64,000 nt of DNA from UBA11872 sp965198285 (lineage in GTDB: Bacteria; Chloroflexota; UBA11872), in NCBI GenBank assembly GCA_965198285.1, contig OZ240251.1:1674001-1738000 (forward strand), written 5' to 3'. The notes beneath the pieces were generated by a model. The model saw nothing but the letters and a program-made list of their open reading frames with translations, was not told where the DNA came from and searched no databases. Each line of letters begins with the position of its first letter. Position 1 is the stretch's first letter. This document shows positions 42,561 to 51,165 of this stretch, one piece after another. The position numbers were made by a program, and so were the translations under genes.

Positions 42561-45500
42561 ATGGCCAGATTGAAGCGACGGAACCAGAGAAATACCCGGC
42601 AGCGGCGTCTCCGTAAACGCAAGCCTGCTGAGTCGCACGAAACGGCCACAGTGTCAACCTCGCTGAATGTAGCGGCCACTTCACCTGCCGTCTGGAAAGG
42701 CCCAGCCGGAAGTATTGGCGTCTATATCCGCGAAGAGTCGAAGAACACACTGTCTGCTTACCGCAACCAGCCGAACCTCGTGCGTGAACACGCGAACCAT
42801 GAGGAAGACACGGCCAGGGGCGGCTATGCGCACCGGCAGCTGTTCGAATTGGTACAGAACAGCGCCGACGCACTAGTCGGTTCGGGCCGTGGGCGTATCT
42901 TGATTCGGCTGACGCCCACGCATCTCTACTGCGCTGACGAGGGGCGCCCGATCGACAACGATGGCGTGCGCGCTCTTATGTTCTCGCACTTGTCGAGCAA
43001 GCGTGGCACGGCGGAGATTGGACGTTTCGGCCTAGGCTTCAAATCTGTGCTGGGTGTGACTGACACGCCCGAATTCTTCAGCCGCTCAGGGTCGTTTCGC
43101 TTCGATCGAACGAAAGCAGCCAACCAAATACAAGCCATCGGCTTAGCCGCAGAACGATATCCAGTCTTGCGCCTGCCTGAAGACGTTGATCCGTGGCAAG
43201 CGATGAAATCCGATCCAATCCTCCAAGATCTTATGGCTTGGGCCGTGAACATTATTCGCCTGCCACTTAAGTCGGAGGCTCACCAGGGCCTTGCTAAGCA
43301 GATTGAAGATTTTCCACCAGAATTTCTCCTGTTTGTAGAACATGTATCCAAGCTGGAATTGCTGAACGACGAACAGGGATCCACTCGCGAGTTCAGCCTG
43401 AATCATCGTGGCGCCAAGACCATACTCGATGATGGAACGCCAGAGACAATGCAAGTCATACTCCATGATGGAACCACAGAAAACGAGTGGCTGATCACGA
43501 AGATTGTTCACACGCTGTCTCCCGAAGCCAAGAGCGACAGCAGAGCGTTGGATGATGCGAACGAGGTTCCGCTTACGTGGGCGGCTCCAATCAGGCGCCT
43601 AAATGAGCAAGGGCTGTTTTGGTCGTTCTTTCCCACACTGTCCAGAAGCCTGCTATCCGGCATTCTGAACGCTCCTTGGAAAACCAACGAGGATCGCCAA
43701 AACCTCCTGCCTGGCGCCTACAACGATGAGCTGATCGACGCAGCCGCCGACTTAGTCTCCAAAGCACTGCCTTCTCTTTCAACGGAAGCTGATCCCGCAA
43801 GGCATCTTAGCGCGCTACCCCGAAGGGAAGAATCTGGTGACTCAAACCATAGCAAGCGGCTTAGAGATCGACTGTATCGGAGTCTGTGCGATCAGCCAAT
43901 TGTTCCCGATCAGGAAGGCGAGTTGAAGCAAGTGACGGACATTTCTTATCCCCCCGCTTTTGCCAGTGGACGGTCCATAGATCTAGCCCCATACGAACGC
44001 TGGTCTTCATATGAGCATCGGCCGTCAGGATGGTTACACAACCGTGCACTAGCATCAGACCGTATTGCGAGACTGGAAACCCTATATCGTAGCGCGCGCA
44101 ATCGGGAACATCTCCGCTCACGGTTGCGATACTCGCTTCCCAGATCGAACACTTCGCTTCCCAGGTCAAGCGTCGCCAGTTGGTTGGAGTCGCTTGCAGA
44201 AGACGCAGCGTCTGAAGAACGGCGTATCCAAGCCTCGATGGCCGCGGTCCAGACGGCGTCCCTGATACCTGTGCATATACGAGAACACGGAGAAATAGGC
44301 GAGATTGTGCTTACTTCCAATGGTGAGTTTGCAGCTGCTCGTCCAGGCTCCGTTTTTCTGGGGCGCGATGACGAACCGGGCATGAGTAGTCTGGTTCATC
44401 CGGAGTTGCAGAGCGACCCCGACACCCTGGATGCACTGCGTGCGTTAGGCATCGAATCCATCTCTTCTGAGAGCAAGTTTAGAGACGCAGCTTCCACACT
44501 GTTACGAGACACATCTCCGGGGGATGTGCCCGAGTCAGACTGGCTTGCGTTTTGGCGGCTCGCTCGCGAGATAGACCATCGGATAGCGGCTCACATCATT
44601 GAAGACACTTCTGCCGACTGGCGAAACTGTCTCGGTGTTCGAACGATTGCTGGAGAATGGCGATCGCCCTTTCATACCTTGCTGCCCGGCGGAATCGTGC
44701 CTGGCGACGGCAGCAGAGACTCGCTCGTCGCCATCGACATCCAGTTCCACGAGGCTGATTTGCGGCTCCTGGAGTGGCTAGGTGCGGTTGAAGAGCCGCG
44801 AAAATCTCACGAATTGTCGCAAGCCATGTTCGGTGGCATTGCGACAGTCTATCGGCAAGAGTTCGTGAAGTTCGCACAACGCACGCTCGGGCAATCCCCA
44901 CGCGAAGACATGCTGAACTTTCGCGCTCCCGACACGAGCGGCCCCCTGGATGTGCTGACCCTGCTCTCCCGCGAGGGCTGCGCTCGATACACATGGCGAC
45001 TGCTGGACATTCCGGCCACCTACGAGCCATGGACCATGCGGCACGACACTCGGACCATTTATCCACAGCTACAGTTTCCCTCGCCTGCGCTGGCAATGCT
45101 CCGAAAATATGGGCACATCAAGACAGACAATGGAATTCACAAACTCTCCGACGGACTAGGAGATCCGCCACAGAACCGAGTCGTCCTGCACAAGCTGTTG
45201 TCGCACCCACGGCATGCTTCAATTCGCATAGCTTTCGACATCCAGACCGAGATCGGTGCGTATGTAGATCCGATTGGGGCTGAAGAGTCCATCTTGTTGA
45301 TCGAGGCATGGCCTGGATTAGAGCGTCATCTGTCGAGCGAACAAACCAACCGGCAGCTTATCCGCTGCGACGACTTTAATGCCTTTGGCAGCGCATCGGG
45401 CGACGATGGTGGCAGCTGCCTTGCCGTAGACAGCACTGTCTACCTCAAGCGCCGTACTGCTGAACACGATGAGCTTGGTTGCGTTCTCCGGGAGATCGGA

Positions 45501-47156
45501 CGACAGGATCTCTTAGAGCGAATTGACGAGATCATCAATTACCGGACTCCTGAGCAAGTACAAGAAGCCCGGAATGCGGTCCGGCAGCATGGGACTGACG
45601 AAGCGCGACTGCTTGCCGCCGTAGGGGAAGCTGAACTTCGACGCCTTCTGCCGGCAGGGTTGATAAGCATCCTCGAACAGACTCAGGGACCATTGACAGG
45701 GATTCAGACTGCCCAGGCCGCTATTGCCACGTTTCATACTGGCGCGCTACGGGAATACCGGAGCGCCTTGAGTCACCTTGATCCTCCCAAGCAGTGGGCT
45801 GGACGACCCCGGACAGTCGAATTCGTTCGCTCGCTGGGATTTGGTGAAGAGTGGGCTGGACAGCGCAACACGCGCCGAGATCCCTACATCCAAGTGGATG
45901 GCCCATACTCGCTTCCCAAGCTTCACGGCTATCAGCGGAAAGTCGTCGGAAACGTCCGACGGCTGCTCGAGTCAGACGGTGCCCTCGGTCAGCGCCGCGG
46001 CATGATCAGCATGCCCACGGGTTCGGGCAAGACGCGAGTCGCTGTCCAGGCCATCGTGGAAGCCATGCGAGAGGACGGCTTCCGCGGCGGCATCCTCTGG
46101 GTAGCCGACCGCGACGAGCTGTGCGAGCAGGCCGTTGAAGCGTGGCGCCAGGTCTGGGCCAGCGAGGGCGCGCAAGCGACTCAGCTGCGGATTTCCCGAA
46201 TGTGGGCTGGGCAACCACCGCCACTGCCAAGCTCTAAACTGCATGTCATTGTGGCGACTATCCAGACTCTGAATGCCAAGATAAGTAGACAGACCGACGC
46301 CTATGAGTTTCTGGCGGATTTCCAAATCCTGGTTTTCGATGAGGCTCACAGATCTACCACACGCACGTCCACGCAGGTTATGCAGGAGCTCGGGCTAACT
46401 CGCTGGCAACGATCCGATGAACCATTCCTCCTCGGGCTAACCGCCACTCCGTATCGAGGACACAGTGAAGAAGAAACCAACCGTCTTGTAAGCCGGTACG
46501 GTAAGAATCGTCTGGATTCGGGTGCATTTGTAAGCGATGATCCGGAAGACGTTATTCGTGAACTTCAGGATATGCGCATATTGGCTCAAGCCTATCATAG
46601 GACCATTGAGGGAGGCACATTCTCTCTGTCCTATGACGAACTGAGGCAGTTAGAAGAGACTCCATGGCTGCCTGACAGTGTTGAACGACGGATAGGAGAT
46701 AACACCGGCCGCACGCAACGCATTGTTGACGCCTACTTGGATTACATTCATCGCGTCGATCCCGACTGGCCGACCCTTATCTTTGCCACGTCAGTCGATC
46801 ACTCACGAGTCGTTGCGGCATTGCTCAGTTCAAGAGGTATCAAGGCTCGCTCGGTGAGCGGAAAGACCGATGCAGCTACTCGCCGTCGCGTGGTCGAAGA
46901 GTTTCGGGCTGGGGACGTAAAGGCACTTGTGAATTATGGGGTTTTCCGCGAGGGATTTGACGCGCCAAAGACCAGAGCTATAATTGTCGCGCGTCCAGTC
47001 TACAGCCCCAATCTTTATTTTCAGATGATCGGCCGAGGACTACGCGGTGTCAAGAATGGTGGCAATGATCAATGCCTCATTCTCAATGTTGAAGACAACA
47101 TCGAGAATTTCGAGCAAAAGCTGGCCTTCACGGAACTGGATTGGCTCTGGGCGTAA
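42561..47156 (+). CDS. HSP90/sacsin-type ATPase fused to SF2 helicase, candidate defence protein
   Basis: A 1531-residue protein. After a very basic N terminus comes a GHKL ATPase of the sacsin kind: ELVQNSADA with N100, DEGRPI (D126, G128) and GRFGLGFKSVL (154-164). A central 950-residue region has no motif I recognise. The C-terminal third is an SF2 helicase: Walker A MPTGSGKT (K1157), DEAH (1260-1263), LTATPYRG, and the second RecA lobe with FREGFDAPKT and MIGRGLRG near the end. ATG 42561 has AGGAAG upstream. Base composition is lower in GC than its neighbours (31 of 60 in 43861-43920). It stands alone, just after a tRNA-like sequence. Proteins mixing such ATPases and helicases occur in phage-defence loci, but I cannot match this one to a named system. 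Confidence 0.85.
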   Translation: MARLKRRNQRNTRQRRLRKRKPAESHETATVSTSLNVAATSPAVWKGPAGSIGVYIREESKNTLSAYRNQPNLVREHANHEEDTARGGYAHRQLFELVQNSADALVGSGRGRILIRLTPTHLYCADEGRPIDNDGVRALMFSHLSSKRGTAEIGRFGLGFKSVLGVTDTPEFFSRSGSFRFDRTKAANQIQAIGLAAERYPVLRLPEDVDPWQAMKSDPILQDLMAWAVNIIRLPLKSEAHQGLAKQIEDFPPEFLLFVEHVSKLELLNDEQGSTREFSLNHRGAKTILDDGTPETMQVILHDGTTENEWLITKIVHTLSPEAKSDSRALDDANEVPLTWAAPIRRLNEQGLFWSFFPTLSRSLLSGILNAPWKTNEDRQNLLPGAYNDELIDAAADLVSKALPSLSTEADPARHLSALPRREESGDSNHSKRLRDRLYRSLCDQPIVPDQEGELKQVTDISYPPAFASGRSIDLAPYERWSSYEHRPSGWLHNRALASDRIARLETLYRSARNREHLRSRLRYSLPRSNTSLPRSSVASWLESLAEDAASEERRIQASMAAVQTASLIPVHIREHGEIGEIVLTSNGEFAAARPGSVFLGRDDEPGMSSLVHPELQSDPDTLDALRALGIESISSESKFRDAASTLLRDTSPGDVPESDWLAFWRLAREIDHRIAAHIIEDTSADWRNCLGVRTIAGEWRSPFHTLLPGGIVPGDGSRDSLVAIDIQFHEADLRLLEWLGAVEEPRKSHELSQAMFGGIATVYRQEFVKFAQRTLGQSPREDMLNFRAPDTSGPLDVLTLLSREGCARYTWRLLDIPATYEPWTMRHDTRTIYPQLQFPSPALAMLRKYGHIKTDNGIHKLSDGLGDPPQNRVVLHKLLSHPRHASIRIAFDIQTEIGAYVDPIGAEESILLIEAWPGLERHLSSEQTNRQLIRCDDFNAFGSASGDDGGSCLAVDSTVYLKRRTAEHDELGCVLREIGRQDLLERIDEIINYRTPEQVQEARNAVRQHGTDEARLLAAVGEAELRRLLPAGLISILEQTQGPLTGIQTAQAAIATFHTGALREYRSALSHLDPPKQWAGRPRTVEFVRSLGFGEEWAGQRNTRRDPYIQVDGPYSLPKLHGYQRKVVGNVRRLLESDGALGQRRGMISMPTGSGKTRVAVQAIVEAMREDGFRGGILWVADRDELCEQAVEAWRQVWASEGAQATQLRISRMWAGQPPPLPSSKLHVIVATIQTLNAKISRQTDAYEFLADFQILVFDEAHRSTTRTSTQVMQELGLTRWQRSDEPFLLGLTATPYRGHSEEETNRLVSRYGKNRLDSGAFVSDDPEDVIRELQDMRILAQAYHRTIEGGTFSLSYDELRQLEETPWLPDSVERRIGDNTGRTQRIVDAYLDYIHRVDPDWPTLIFATSVDHSRVVAALLSSRGIKARSVSGKTDAATRRRVVEEFRAGDVKALVNYGVFREGFDAPKTRAIIVARPVYSPNLYFQMIGRGLRGVKNGGNDQCLILNVEDNIENFEQKLAFTELDWLWA

Positions 47157-47280
47157 GCCGACGGACATCGCAGGATCCGGAAGACTCGGACCTAACAGCA
47201 TGTGAAACTACGACTGGGTCCATCGAGAGTGGAGTGGCGAGGCCGTAGAGTTTGAATGACCCACACGGACGGCGACAGTG

Positions 47281-47576
47281 GTGCCTCAAAGAACGGGGTT
47301 CGCGATACGGTTGGCCACGGAGGGGGACGTACGGGGGCTGCTGGGCTAGATACGGGACCTGGCGGTGTACGAGAAGCTGACGCATGAGGTGGTGGTGACG
47401 AGGAGAGCTTGCGGACTTCGCTGTTAGGTGAGGCACCGTCGGCGGAGGCCTTGCTGGCGTTTGCGGATGGCGAACCGGCGGGATTCGAGGTGTACTTCCA
47501 CGCATATTCCACGTTCCTGGCTTGGAGAGGCATGTAGCTGCACTGCCTCCACGTGTTGCCTGCGTAGACCGTGTGA
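47281..47576 (+). pseudogene. GNAT-family N-acetyltransferase pseudogene
   Basis: From 47281 the frame reads FAIRLATEGDVRGLLG, a TAG at 47347-47349, then IRDLAVYEKLTHEVVVT; after a one-base loss near 47400 it continues in the next frame as LRTSLLGEAPSAEALLAF, DGEPAGFEVYFHAYSTF, LAWRGM, then TAG (47535-47537) and LHCLHVLPA. This is the order of a spermidine/diamine-acetyltransferase-like GNAT (in relatives GFALFFHNFSTF and LYVRPEHRG). The acetyl-CoA loop and C terminus are gone. Two amber codons, one frameshift and the truncation make it clearly dead. Confidence 0.75.
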
Positions 47577-47631
47577 CGGTCGTGTCGGGGACGCGACCCC
47601 TACGAAAGACAGGACGGTGGGCGATCAATCA

Positions 47632-47671
47632 CGAGCGAAAGAGGCCGGTTTGAAACCGGCCCCTACGTAAA
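47632..47671. repeat. Dispersed hairpin element, copy 3
   Basis: AAGAGGCCGGTTTGAAACCGG-type element followed by CCCCTACGTAAATCC; same orientation as copies 1 and 2. It lies in the gap between the GNAT pseudogene and the DUF433 gene. Confidence 0.8.
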
Positions 47672-47745
47672 TCCGGGTGGTTCGACGCGGGCCGGTGGGT
47701 ACACCGGTCCGGCTCACCATGAACGGGGTGGGCTGGGGATGGGTG

Positions 47746-47832
47746 TAACCGGAAGAGGCCGGGTTGAAACCGGGCCCCATTCGGCAAGCTGAGGGCAGGC
47801 CCCTTCGACAGGCTCAGGACAGGTTCTACGCG
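47746..47832. repeat. Dispersed hairpin element copy 4 plus a CTTCGACAGGCTCAGGACAGG repeat
   Basis: The first part (47746-47782) is a variant GGCCGGGTTGAAACCGGGCC in which both arms gained a G, keeping the pairing. It runs directly into AAGCTGAGGGCAGG and TTCGACAGGCTCAGGACAGG, a repeat type widespread in bacterial genomes; a similar piece is at 58750-58772. No gene is seen in 47577-47891. Confidence 0.7.
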
Positions 47833-47891
47833 GGAGGGGACGAGGGCTGGGAGAATGGTGGGGGACATATCGGTGGAACGGGGGTGACGGC

Positions 47892-48119
47892 ATGTCCGAC
47901 TGGGAGCGGTGCCCGGCGGTGGAACGCCGTCCCGGCAAGCTCAGCGGGGCCTGGACGTTCGCCGGAACCCGGGTGCCGGTGTCCGCCCTCTTCGAGAACC
48001 TGGAAAGCGGCGCGACGGTCGGCCAGTTTCTGGATTGGTTCCCGGGCGTTGAAGCCTGGCAGGTTCGAGCGGTGCTGGAACACGAAGCGGAGGCCCTGCG
48101 AGTTCCCGCGCGCCTGTGA
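47892..48119 (+). CDS. DUF433-family antitoxin-like protein
   Basis: A 75-residue protein with the DUF433 pattern: GKLSGAWTFAGTRVPVSALF (the G-T-R-V-P core), LESGATVGQFLDWFPGV and a C-terminal helix with VLEHEAEAL. DUF433 proteins are winged-helix antitoxins usually paired with a DUF5615 PIN-like toxin. The partner start codon overlaps the stop of this gene, but the partner is cut short, so this is now an orphan antitoxin. Confidence 0.85.
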   Translation: MSDWERCPAVERRPGKLSGAWTFAGTRVPVSALFENLESGATVGQFLDWFPGVEAWQVRAVLEHEAEALRVPARL

Positions 48120-48208
48120 GGATTCTCTTCGATCAGGGCACCCCCGCGCCGCTGCGACGTCATCTGGACGGTCATGTGGTGGATACGGCGGCCCGGGGGA
48201 AGGAGTGA
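48116..48208 (+). pseudogene. DUF5615 PIN-like toxin, truncated after about 25 residues
   Basis: GTG 48116 overlaps the antitoxin stop and reads VRILFDQGTPAPLRRHLDGH then VVDTAARGKE and TGA. The first 25 residues, with the catalytic-type Asp in LFDQGTP, are a DUF5615 N terminus; normal proteins run to about 110 residues. The break coincides with the end of the IS110-family element, whose transposase stop is 31 bases away. No remainder of the toxin is recognisable on the far side of the element. Confidence 0.75.
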
Positions 48209-48238
48209 GCGGAGAGCACCTGTGTTGGGCGTCAAGGG

Positions 48239-49183
48239 TTAGGGCATGGTGGGGTCCCAGGTGGTCTGCTGCCGGCAGAGGGCGTTGCCGAGGACGAGGA
48301 GCTTGCGCAGGCAGGCGACGAGGGCCACTTTGGCCGGCTTGCCGGCGGCGCTGAGGCGCTGGTAGCAGGCGCGGAGGCTGGGGTTGACGCGGGTGGCGGT
48401 GAGGGCGGCCATGGAGAGCGCGGTGCGCACCTGGGCGCGCCCGCCCCAGCAACTGCGGCGTCCGCGCCAGGCGCCGCTGTCGCGGTTGAAGGGGGCGACG
48501 CCGACCAGGGCGGCGATCGGCTGGCGGGAGCAGGCGCCCAGTTCGGGCAGCTCGGCCAGCCAGGTGGCGGCGGCCACGGGGCCGATCCCGGGGATGCTCC
48601 GCAGCCAGGCGGCGCGCGCCCGCAGCGTGGGCTCCGCCTGCACCAGGGCGGCCATTTGGCGGTCGACCTGCGCGAGGGCCGCGGTCAGCGCGGCGGCCAC
48701 GGGGTCGAAGCCCAGGTCCAGGTGGGCCCGGTCGTGGCGCCGCCGCTGCTGCTCGGCCGCGCGATCCGCCACCAGTTGGCGACGCCGGCGGCTTAGGTCT
48801 TGCAGGTCTTGGACCACGGCGCTGGGCTGGGGGCGCAGCGGGGGCCGCACCTCGGCCGCGAAGCGGGCCAGCCAGCGGGCATCGAGGTCGTCGGTCTTGG
48901 CCAGGACGCCGTGCGCGCGGGCGAAGTCGCGGGTCTGGCGCGGATTGACGCGGACGACCGGCAGGCCGGCCGCGCTCAGGGCGCCGACCACAGCCCGCTC
49001 GTAGCCGCCGCTGGCTTCCAACACGATGCGGCTGGGCCGCCGCGCCTGGAGCTGCCCCTGCCAGCGCCGCAGGCCGCCCCGCGAGCGCGGCACCGTCCAC
49101 GTCGCCCCCGTGGGCTCGACGGCAATGTCCAACTGGGCCTTCGCCACATCAATCCCGACCGCGACGTCCGTGTGAGCCGCCAT
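48239..49183 (-). CDS. IS110-family transposase (DEDD recombinase)
   Basis: A 314-residue transposase. The N-terminal RuvC-like domain has GIDVAKAQLDIAV (first Asp), VLEASGGYE (Glu) and KTDDLDARWLARF (Asp pair). The C-terminal Transposase_20 domain has LRSIPGIGPVAAATWLAELP, AALVGVAPFNRDSG with GRRSCWGGRAQVR, and the serine expected in this domain is likely the one in RTALSMAAL. The frame is intact, so it could be active. It lies between a broken toxin gene and an AbrB/PIN pair. Confidence 0.95.
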   Translation of the reverse strand: MAAHTDVAVGIDVAKAQLDIAVEPTGATWTVPRSRGGLRRWQGQLQARRPSRIVLEASGGYERAVVGALSAAGLPVVRVNPRQTRDFARAHGVLAKTDDLDARWLARFAAEVRPPLRPQPSAVVQDLQDLSRRRRQLVADRAAEQQRRRHDRAHLDLGFDPVAAALTAALAQVDRQMAALVQAEPTLRARAAWLRSIPGIGPVAAATWLAELPELGACSRQPIAALVGVAPFNRDSGAWRGRRSCWGGRAQVRTALSMAALTATRVNPSLRACYQRLSAAGKPAKVALVACLRKLLVLGNALCRQQTTWDPTMP

Positions 49184-49390
49184 TGGGTACCCTCCGACAA
49201 CGCTGGCCCCACGCCCTGCCTTGCCGATGCGGGCTCGTGGTCACGGCCCCGGTACCTGTTCGGGCTCTGGGCCAGCGTCAGGGCCGGGACGACCTTGCTC
49301 TCGTACGGTCTCCAACGACCAAGAAGTGATCGGTCTGTCCCGGCCCGTGCACTGTCACCCTGGGAAATCCAAGGCGTCGGGAACATACAA
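49184..49390 (-). ncRNA. Candidate bridge-RNA region upstream of the IS110 transposase
   Basis: About 200 bases without a gene directly upstream of the transposase start. In IS110 elements this end encodes the bridge RNA, whose two loops pair with target and donor DNA. GC-rich self-complementary stretches are present (for example GGCCAGCGT near 49225 and GCCGGGACGACC near 49288), but I cannot fold it reliably by eye. Called from position and family knowledge. Confidence 0.4.
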
Positions 49391-49596
49391 GAAGTGAGAG
49401 AAGAGACGGAGAGGACGGTGACAGCGGAGGTGCGCCGGGTTGGTGCCGAGACCGCCGAGGTGGTGGTGAGCCACGGCGTGGCGGCGGTGCCTGCGTGGTG
49501 GGAGAGGCAGCGGCGCGGTGCGACTGGCCGAGGCGCGCCGCTGGGCCGAGGCAGACGGTATGATTTTTGAGGTAGGGAATTCATACGGGGTGTCTC

Positions 49597-49812
49597 ATGC
49601 GGATTTCAGAGCGGGGGCAGATTACGATTCCTAAGGTGTTGCGGGAGCGCTTTGGGTTGAATCAGAACGTTGAGGTGGAGGTGGTGCCGACCGAGAAGGG
49701 GCTGCTGATCCGGAAGCGGGCGGCGGCGGAGCATCCGGTGGATCGCATCGCGGGGATCCTGACGGGCGACTGGGATGTGGACGAGTACATCGAGGAGATT
49801 CGAGGACGTTGA
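49597..49812 (+). CDS. AbrB/MazE-type antitoxin (VapB)
   Basis: A 71-residue SpoVT-AbrB swapped-hairpin protein: MRISERGQITIPKVLRERFG is the diagnostic start, followed by VEVEVVPTEKGLLIRKR. The C-terminal AGILTGDWDVDEYIEEIRG is the toxin-wrapping tail common in VapB partners of PIN toxins. The toxin starts inside its stop codon. ATG 49597 follows a GGGTGT leader without a strong Shine-Dalgarno. Confidence 0.93.
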   Translation: MRISERGQITIPKVLRERFGLNQNVEVEVVPTEKGLLIRKRAAAEHPVDRIAGILTGDWDVDEYIEEIRGR

Positions 49813-50210
49813 TTACGGCCGTCGACACGAACGTGCTGCTGGACCTTCTGAACTTCAGGTCGCCGCACCACGCGCAATCGCGGGAGTGGCTGCGGGCCGC
49901 CTACAACGATGGCGCCGTGCTGGTGTGCGACATCGTGTATGCGGAATTGGTGCCGGCCTTCGGCGACCGGGCGGCGTTGGACGGATCGCTACGAGAGGTC
50001 AACGCTCTGGTTTCCCCAATCGACACGTCGATCGCGTACGAGGCTGGGATGCGCTGGATGCGGTACCGGCGAGCCGGGGGACCGCGGACGCGGATTATGG
50101 CCGACTTTCTTGTTGGGGCTCATGCGTTGACCGCTGCCGATTGGTTCCTTACGCGCGATCGTGGCTTCTATGCGACCTACTATCCGGAGTTGAAGTCTCC
50201 GCAGGGGTAG
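49809..50210 (+). CDS. PIN-domain toxin (VapC type)
   Basis: A 133-residue PIN ribonuclease: ITAVDTNVLLDLL (first Asp), CDIVYAELVPAF (Glu), RIMADFLVGAHAL (Asp) and FLTRDRGFYATYYPEL (final acidic site). All catalytic acids are present. The TTG start at 49809 overlaps the antitoxin TGA by four bases, so the pair is coupled. It is the second intact PIN toxin in the window, with an antitoxin of a different fold from the first. Confidence 0.92.
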   Translation: MITAVDTNVLLDLLNFRSPHHAQSREWLRAAYNDGAVLVCDIVYAELVPAFGDRAALDGSLREVNALVSPIDTSIAYEAGMRWMRYRRAGGPRTRIMADFLVGAHALTAADWFLTRDRGFYATYYPELKSPQG

Positions 50211-50240
50211 TTGCGGCGCCCGGGTTATGGGCACACACCT

Positions 50241-50282
50241 GTCCGAAAGCGGCCGGTCTGAGGCCGGCCCTCTCGAAAGGCA
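50241..50282. repeat. Dispersed hairpin element, copy 5 (variant)
   Basis: GAAAGCGGCCGGTCTGAGGCCGG followed by CCCTCTCGAAAGGC: the same layout as the copies at 41095-47782, with inner arms changed on both sides. It sits between the PIN toxin and the convergent coiled-coil gene. Confidence 0.65.
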
Positions 50283-50307
50283 GTCCGACCAGGCGGACTA
50301 CGGTGCC

Positions 50308-51015
50308 TTAGTCGCCGTTGATGTCGAAGGCGAGGAGGTGGTAGTCGGTGGGGTCGTGGGTTTCGGGGCGGCGGGGGAGTTCGAGGGCGGGGATGGTGAG
50401 CATGAGGTTGGCGGCGAATTCGATGTCGGAGGGATTGAGCAGGAAGTACTCGGAGAGGCCGCTGGCGCGGTCGCGGGTGACTTCGACGGCGTTGCGCATG
50501 GCTTGCACTGAAACGATGCGACTGAAGCGGATGCGAAAGGTGCGTTCGCCGCTGAAGTAGACGTGCTTGGTGGTGATGGCCATGGTGCCGACGCCACGGT
50601 CGACTACTTCGTCGCGTTCGACGGGGGTGCCGCGGGATTGGCCGACGCGGATGGAGACTCCGCGGGCGACGCGGACGCTGGTTCCGGCGGAGCGCCCGAT
50701 GATTTCGCGCTTGATGCGTTGTTCGGCGTAGCCGACGTTGGGAAATACGTAGAGCAAGTACTCGCTCTTGAGGAATTTGAAGGGGAGCGGCTGGTAGTGG
50801 GACCAGTCAACGTCCGGAAGTTTGTTGTCGTCCAGAATGTTGATGATGTTGTCGCGGCGCTGGAGTTCGAGGCGTCGGGCGCGCTGTTCGGCTTCGCGCT
50901 GGCGCCGCTGAATGGCCTGTTTGCGCTGCCGTTCCTGTTCGCGGGCCTGGCGCTTTTCTTCTTGCCGCTCCTGATGTTCGGCCAGGGTTTCGCGGATCCA
51001 GCCGATCGGGGGCAC
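50308..51015 (-). CDS. Coiled-coil protein with a PH-like C-terminal domain, function unknown
   Basis: A 235-residue protein. Residues about 8-60 are an Arg/Glu/Gln-rich helix (RETLAEHQERQEEKRQAR onward) that should form a coiled coil; LPDVDWSHYQPLPFKFLKSE leads into a beta-rich domain with GVGTMAITTKHVYF, the strand FRIRFSRIVSVQ and a C-terminal helix, resembling small bacterial PH-like domains. Such proteins often scaffold at membranes. GTG 51015 is chosen for the GGAGG eight bases upstream; the frame is open to 51243 without similarity. Neighbours are toxin-antitoxin genes; its role is unknown. Confidence 0.7.
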   Translation of the reverse strand: MPPIGWIRETLAEHQERQEEKRQAREQERQRKQAIQRRQREAEQRARRLELQRRDNIINILDDNKLPDVDWSHYQPLPFKFLKSEYLLYVFPNVGYAEQRIKREIIGRSAGTSVRVARGVSIRVGQSRGTPVERDEVVDRGVGTMAITTKHVYFSGERTFRIRFSRIVSVQAMRNAVEVTRDRASGLSEYFLLNPSDIEFAANLMLTIPALELPRRPETHDPTDYHLLAFDINGD

Positions 51016-51165
51016 GCGAGTGGCCTCCGGGGCACTTGGGGAATTTCTAGATGGAGGGCAGCGTAGCACCGGGCGGATTGCGGCACGGAGATGGGTCGGG
51101 GAGTGTGGCGAGGTGCCACACTGACGGTTGAACTGGGATATCGTCAGGGGAGACTTGGCTACGCG

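Larger units (their letters stand above)
48209..49390 (-). mobile_element. IS110-family insertion sequence (ends approximate)
   Basis: It contains one complete transposase gene and about 200 bases of non-coding DNA upstream of it. IS110 elements lack clear terminal inverted repeats, so the ends are not visible; I set the right end where the truncated toxin stops and the left end before the AbrB-type gene region. IS110 elements move by a recombinase guided by a bridge RNA encoded in the non-coding end. Confidence 0.6.

Noticed and set aside
47826..49100. A 424-codon frame overlapping the transposase on the same strand
   Set aside because: Arg/Ala/Gly/Pro-rich shadow of the IS110 transposase, which has all catalytic motifs in the other frame.
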